From CAYJLF01 sp964371055 (GTDB taxonomy: Bacteria; Eisenbacteria; RBG-16-71-46; CAIMUX01): 64,000 nt of DNA. Position 1 is the first letter of the stretch, and every line of letters starts with the position of its first letter. Location of the stretch: positions 62,001 to 126,000 of the forward strand of contig CAYJLF010000012.1 of assembly GCA_964371055.1 (NCBI GenBank). Direction: 5' to 3'. This document shows, in pieces, positions 60,901 to 64,000 of this stretch. Position numbers and translations under genes: made by a program. Under the pieces are notes generated by a model that made no database searches, was not told the origin of the DNA, and saw nothing but the letters and a program-made list of their open reading frames with translations.

Positions 60901-61113
60901 CGGCCCGTCTTGATGACGGCACTGGTCGCATCGCTCGGATTTGTTCCCATGGCTCTGGCGCACGGAACAGGGGCCGAGGTTCAGCGACCGCTCGCAACCG
61001 TCGTGATCGGAGGCATCGTGTCATCGACCTTCTTGACCCTTGTCGTGCTTCCGGCGCTCTACAGCCTCTTCCAGGGGAGAGAACGCAGACCCGAGCAGGA
61101 GGATCTCGTATGA
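57916..61113 (+). CDS. Heavy-metal efflux RND transporter (CzcA-like)
   Basis: A 1065-residue RND permease: IRFSISQRGLVILGVLAVIVLGI at the N-terminus, two large periplasmic loops and about 12 transmembrane helices. The motif DFGLIVDGAVVMTEN in TM4 (the two charged Asp residues of the proton relay) is typical of CzcA-type divalent-cation exporters; CusA-type have different residues. Uses the proton gradient to push Zn/Co/Cd-type ions out through the CzcC channel. Substrate is inferred from the motif. Confidence 0.92.
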   Translation: MLDRLIRFSISQRGLVILGVLAVIVLGIINFGRLPIDAIPDVTNVQVQINTAVSALSPVEIEQRITFPIETAMSGIPRVEHVRSLSRYGLSQVTVIFGDGTDIYFARQLVNERLQEAKENLPPGFGEPKMGPIATGLGEIFFWVIEADSTARKEDGSPYTLADLRTIQDWIVKPQVRTVPGVTEVNSIGGYERQYHVTPDPTKLLAHGLSFRDVFDALAENNANAGGGYIEHHDEQYLIRSTGLVTGMAEIRDIVVGGSDGVPVRIRDVADVSIGKDLRTGAAMLNGREAVIGTAIMLMGENSRAVSHRVGNKMKEVNRSLPAGIQATTIYDRTNLVDATLETVRKNLMEGAILVIAILFLLLGNLRAALIVALAIPLSMLFAVTGMVHGKISGNLMSLGAIDFGLIVDGAVVMTENIVRRLGGRQHRLGRSLTRSERLDEAYEAAREVARPTLFGVGIIMVVYLPILTLSGIEGKMFRPMAETVLLALLGSLIFAFTVVPALLALVLRGKVAEKENRVMRSAVSLYGPVLDASLRRRWVAVAGGAALVVICGILASRMGSEFVPSLKEGTITVQPLRIPSISLTKSVAMQAQVDDLLRREFPDEIERTFARIGTAEIATDPAGPDHSDGNLMLRPQKQWKRAKTQDELAAEVQKVLQVLSGQNYEITQPIQLRFNELISGIKSDLAVKVFGDDVEVMRTNAQKVAGILGTIRGASDVRVEQVSGLPVLTISIDRAAISRYGLNVSDVHAVIETAIGGSTVGQVFEGDRRFDLVVRLPEEIRTDIHALEDLPIPLPSSLGAVAGPLLASLTHDAEVSAAYVPLGSVARVSIEEGPNQIGRENGKRRVVVTSNVRGRDIGSFVEEAQKRIGTEVTLPAGYWTTWGGQFENLLAARKRLTFVVPLALALIFLLLFATFGSVRHAILVFTGVPLALTGGVIALLIRGIPLSISAGVGFIALSGVAVLNGLVMVTFIQKLHMEGMPIEEAIRTGSKGRLRPVLMTALVASLGFVPMALAHGTGAEVQRPLATVVIGGIVSSTFLTLVVLPALYSLFQGRERRPEQEDLV

Positions 61114-61421
61114 AGAAAGTAACTGCATTCATCCAGCCGTTCATGCTTCCCCGTGTCCTCGACGGCCTTCACGCCATCGAAGGATTCCCTGGTGCCACGA
61201 CCTCGGAGGTCCAGGGCATCGGGGCGCGTGAGCTGGCATCGTTCGAGCAACATCCGCGCGTGAAGCTCGAGATCATTGTATCGGATCGACTCGTGGACTC
61301 AGTCGTGGATGCGATCCAGCGGCACGCTCATACGGGGAACCCTGGCGACGGCTATGTCTTCGTCGTCCCTGTCGAGAAGGTCCTGAGAATCCGATCCGGA
61401 GAAGAAAGCAAGGGAACATGA
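61110..61421 (+). CDS. PII-like signalling protein of a metal-efflux operon (PII-NG type)
   Basis: A 103-residue PII-fold protein: MKKVTAFIQPFMLPRVLDGLHAI, VQGIGARELASF, VKLEIIVSDRLVDSVVDAI, HTGNPGDGYVFVVPVEKVLRIRSGEE. The T-loop is shortened and lacks the uridylylated Tyr of GlnB/GlnK. Such PII-NG proteins are known in CzcABC/CusABC operons, where they may sense metal or nucleotide. ATG overlaps the CzcA stop; its own stop overlaps the next gene. Confidence 0.85.
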   Translation: MKKVTAFIQPFMLPRVLDGLHAIEGFPGATTSEVQGIGARELASFEQHPRVKLEIIVSDRLVDSVVDAIQRHAHTGNPGDGYVFVVPVEKVLRIRSGEESKGT

Positions 61422-62635
61422 GCAAGCGCGAGTCCGAAAGCCCAGTGCCGGACGATAGGCAAACACCTGAAGACGTGTCGCGAAGGACACGATCGGACAT
61501 GACAACGAGGAACTCTCAAAGCACGTTTCGGTCGATCCGGGGAAGACTCGCTCGTTCTGGCATCCCAACGAAGTGGGATGCTGCGGTCTTAACTGCTCTT
61601 CTACTTCTCGGTCCTGCTCACTACTTGATCCCGGCTCAGGTCGTCTGGGTGCACGTCGTGCTCTTCTGGCTGTTCCAGGTGCCGGTTCTGATCGGGGCGG
61701 CAAGTCGCGGTATCCGTGGTGGTTTGGCTGTCGCCGGCATTCTCACCCTCGTGTTCCTCCCTCATGCGGTTGGATTGAGTCGGCAAGACGGAATGACAGC
61801 CCACGCGATCTGGATGCATCTCAGCAGCCTCTACGTCATCGCCGTCACCGCAGGATGGCTTAGTGATCGGTGGCGGAGAGAAGAGGTCATCGGGGAACGT
61901 CTACGGGAGTTGAGGAGCCTGAGTCTCCTCTTGAAAGCTATCCGAGAGGACCTGGGCGCCTCAGTTTCTGCATTGAGAGGGGTTTCCACCTCGCTCCGAC
62001 CGATGCAGGCGCGTGCGCCCGGCCTGAGAACCGCTATCGAGTCGATGGAGCACTGGGTGGGACAGATGGAGACGCTCAGCGGCGAACTCCGGACTCTCCA
62101 GATCGATGCTCGAGTTGGCTTGGTGCGGCTAGACCGAGTCTTCGCTGCCATGTTGAAGCGTCTTGAGACCGCCGCCGGTGGAGGCCCCCGGATCGTACTT
62201 GACTGGCGGTGTTCTCCCGCCGCCATACCGGTCAGCGTGTCATCCCTTGGGAGTGCCTTGGCTGTTCTTGCCCTCCACGTGGGTCCTTCCTCGGAGGAGG
62301 TCCGGGTATCGATCTCCCGAACCCTCGGGCATTTCGAGATAGACCTTTGTCCACAGAGCACAGCAACGGGAATGGCCCTGATTCCGCCGAAGACTCCGGG
62401 GACGGTCATGGAGATGGCCTGCCAGGTGATTCGAGCGCATGGGGGTTGGATCGCATGCGACTCAGATACCCCTCACCTCCGTGTGGGAGTACCCTCCACC
62501 CTCCGCGTTCGCACGCCGGCATCGAACCACCCGGTGGAATCCGATTCGCCCATCTGGGCAGCCCGTTGGGAGGCGAAAGGGGTTTTCGTGCCCAGATTAG
62601 CCGGATTGCCCGGCGAGGCGAGCTGGCGCAGGTGA
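61418..62635 (+). CDS. Membrane protein resembling a degenerate histidine kinase
   Basis: A 405-residue protein with four hydrophobic segments (about 50-150), a helical dimerisation-like region (ERLRELRSLSLLLKAIREDLGASVSALR) and a C-terminal domain reminiscent of HATPase_c (FEIDLCPQ...GTVMEMACQVIRAHGGWIACDS). The phospho-acceptor His box and the N/G nucleotide motifs are missing or unrecognisable, so it is probably not an active kinase. Coupled to the PII-like gene (ATGA), it may be a membrane signal partner. Confidence 0.55.
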   Translation: MSKRESESPVPDDRQTPEDVSRRTRSDMTTRNSQSTFRSIRGRLARSGIPTKWDAAVLTALLLLGPAHYLIPAQVVWVHVVLFWLFQVPVLIGAASRGIRGGLAVAGILTLVFLPHAVGLSRQDGMTAHAIWMHLSSLYVIAVTAGWLSDRWRREEVIGERLRELRSLSLLLKAIREDLGASVSALRGVSTSLRPMQARAPGLRTAIESMEHWVGQMETLSGELRTLQIDARVGLVRLDRVFAAMLKRLETAAGGGPRIVLDWRCSPAAIPVSVSSLGSALAVLALHVGPSSEEVRVSISRTLGHFEIDLCPQSTATGMALIPPKTPGTVMEMACQVIRAHGGWIACDSDTPHLRVGVPSTLRVRTPASNHPVESDSPIWAARWEAKGVFVPRLAGLPGEASWRR

Positions 62636-62786
62636 GCGGCGAACACGGGATGGCTCGCGTGGGTCGTGAAAGCAGACGCTCGCTGGCGAGACCTTGGTGG
62701 ATTGGTGTCCGAGGTGCGGGAGAGCGCACTCAACTCCAAGGCGTCTCTTCCAATCAGGTGTTTCGTGCGCTACGGGGGCAGATGGA

Positions 62787-64000
62787 GTGAGGAAGGTCGA
62801 AGCCACAACAACCGAGGAGGGCGGATCAGCCGGGCTTCTGAAGGCGTGCCGGATCTCCCCCTCTGCGTATTGGAGTGTCGCGACTCTGCTTGGAGCCGCC
62901 GTTGTGCTCTCAGCATTCCTCATCTCGAAACACTTCGGCGGAGGGCTCCCTGGCTGCGGTCCCCAAAGCGGTTGCGAGGCCCTGGAGAAGACACGTTGGG
63001 GGACGATCCCGGGGCTGCAGTGGCCCGTCTCCTTTGCGGGTTTTGCCTATTTCCTTGCCCTGCTCATGGCGTGGATGGTCGCGGGCCGAGAGGTGCCCGC
63101 GGCGGCGCGATCGCTCATCCGGATCGGCGGGGCAGCCTCGCTCCTCTTCATTGGCGTGATGTTGGCCTTTCGGAAGGTCTGCCCATATTGCCTTGGAGTT
63201 CACGCGGCGAACCTTGCAGTGGTTGTCTTGATGGAACGGGAGATGCACCGATCAGCTCGCCAAGGGCTCTCGGGAGGAGGACCTATGTCGTGGGTAAGGG
63301 TGAGAAGGATCGCGAGCAGCGCCTTCGCAACGTTCTTGGCCGTTTCTCTGCTGCTCGGAGTCGCGAACGCACGGATGCATCAAAGCCAGCTTGCCAGTGC
63401 CGAAAGCGACCGGCGTCAGGCGACGGACAAGATCCTGGCGCAGGCTCAGGCAGTTTCCGAGGTGCCGGCGCCGGGGGCGAGCGGGGACATTTGGGGCAGT
63501 GCCGGATTCACCGGTCGCTACCGCATGGGCCCGGAAGCCAGCCCTATCCGGATCGTGATGTTGACCGATTATCAGTGCAAAGACTGCAACAAGGTCGAGC
63601 CTGAAGTGGAGGCCATTCTCGCTTCCCGGAGCGATGTGTCTCTGTCGGTCAAGCACTACCCGATGTGCGCCGAGGCTTCCCCCGGCGTGCCCTGCAATCG
63701 GTTCGCAAAGGAGTCGATGCATCCGAACTCCTGCTGGGCGGCTCGGGCGGCCGAGGCGGCGGGCATCCTGAAGGGGAATGATGGATTCTGGGCGATGCAT
63801 CGGTGGCTCTTCTCGAGAGCCGGGAACTTCACGGATGCGGACCTGAAAGCCGCGGTGAGTCAGATGGGGTTCAATCCCGAAGCGTTCCTGGAGGTCATGA
63901 AGGGACCCGAGACACTGCAGCGGGTACAAGCCGACTGCGAAGAAGGCAACGCGTTGGGGCTCTACTTCACTCCGATGATCTTCGTGAACGGGGTCGAGTT
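62787..64000 (+). CDS. VKOR-DsbA fusion (disulfide-bond formation), cut by window end
   Basis: Open frame from GTG at 62787 to the last base with no stop, 404 residues visible. N-terminal vitamin K epoxide reductase-like part with membrane segments: Cys pair in GCGPQSGCEAL, then KVCPYCLGVHAANL (CxxC). C-terminal thioredoxin-like DsbA part: VMLTDYQCKDCNKVEPEVEAI (CxxC), then NSCWAARAAEAAG and YFTPMIFVNG (cis-Pro). The fusion oxidises secreted thiols, using quinone through the VKOR half; in metal-stress operons it would repair the disulfides of exported proteins. No strong ribosome site at 62787. Confidence 0.85.
   Translation, partial: MRKVEATTTEEGGSAGLLKACRISPSAYWSVATLLGAAVVLSAFLISKHFGGGLPGCGPQSGCEALEKTRWGTIPGLQWPVSFAGFAYFLALLMAWMVAGREVPAAARSLIRIGGAASLLFIGVMLAFRKVCPYCLGVHAANLAVVVLMEREMHRSARQGLSGGGPMSWVRVRRIASSAFATFLAVSLLLGVANARMHQSQLASAESDRRQATDKILAQAQAVSEVPAPGASGDIWGSAGFTGRYRMGPEASPIRIVMLTDYQCKDCNKVEPEVEAILASRSDVSLSVKHYPMCAEASPGVPCNRFAKESMHPNSCWAARAAEAAGILKGNDGFWAMHRWLFSRAGNFTDADLKAAVSQMGFNPEAFLEVMKGPETLQRVQADCEEGNALGLYFTPMIFVNGVE

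Overview
The window is high-GC bacterial DNA from a Gram-negative organism: it carries a TolC-type outer-membrane channel, lipoboxes and an RND pump. The FN3/beta-helix lipoprotein style and the mix of chromosomal genes remind me of FCB-type candidate phyla such as Eisenbacteria. That placement is inference; no rRNA is present to fix the taxonomy.

Layout. (1) About 1-10.36 kb is ordinary chromosome: an MFS exporter, radC, a CDGSH protein, tRNA-Leu, then a tight rightward operon (smpB, a degenerate amidase-like protein, a GerMN protein, murI, rph, rdgB), a leftward tRNA-Pro/His/Arg transcript, ssb, tRNA-Lys and the tmRNA gene ssrA. (2) At 10.36 kb a tyrosine integrase gene abuts the 3' end of ssrA, so an integrative element begins there. 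The first part (10.4-16.8 kb) is its integration and mobilisation module: integrase, excisionase-like HTH, Replic_Relax protein, TraG/TraD-like ATPase and small membrane proteins. An XRE/ImmA regulator-protease pair and small zinc-ribbon/DUF2188 genes follow. (3) 20.3-22.9 kb holds a surface lipoprotein, a minimal tyrosine recombinase and two inverted 28-bp sites of dif-like 11-6-11 geometry, which I read as a possible invertible switch. (4) 22.9-43.1 kb is a defence island: a class-2 OLD/UvrD pair (Gabija-like), type I restriction-modification (hsdRMS), a SIR2-STAND fusion protein, a recombination set (DUF932, RadC-like, RecB-like nuclease, annealing-like protein), a 1092-residue nuclease-like/helical-repeat protein I cannot assign, and an AbrB/RelE-type toxin-antitoxin pair. 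(5) 44-50.1 kb looks like a second, nested element: a leftward operon (XRE, two paralogous wHTH proteins, two RuvC-like resolvases, a HEPN-like protein) diverges, across DnaA-box-like sequences, from a rightward set ending in a large serine recombinase. (6) 50.3-54.8 kb holds a DUF2971-TPR protein, a TIR-domain protein and gene debris. (7) 55-64 kb is a metal-efflux operon (CzcCBA-type) with a short-T-loop PII-like protein, a degenerate sensor-kinase-like membrane protein and a VKOR-DsbA fusion that runs off the window.

How the genes fit together: smpB and ssrA make the trans-translation system. The integrase/HTH pair and the TraG-like ATPase would excise and help mobilise the island. Most of the cargo is anti-phage: restriction, OLD/UvrD, NAD-targeting SIR2 and TIR proteins, HEPN and toxin-antitoxin. 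The main candidates for something new are the inverted-site/recombinase/lipoprotein switch, the nuclease-like/helical-repeat giant at 39.1 kb, and the RuvC-like/HEPN array whose flanks carry a duplicated RuvC 3' end. The right end of the ssrA-integrated element could not be located.
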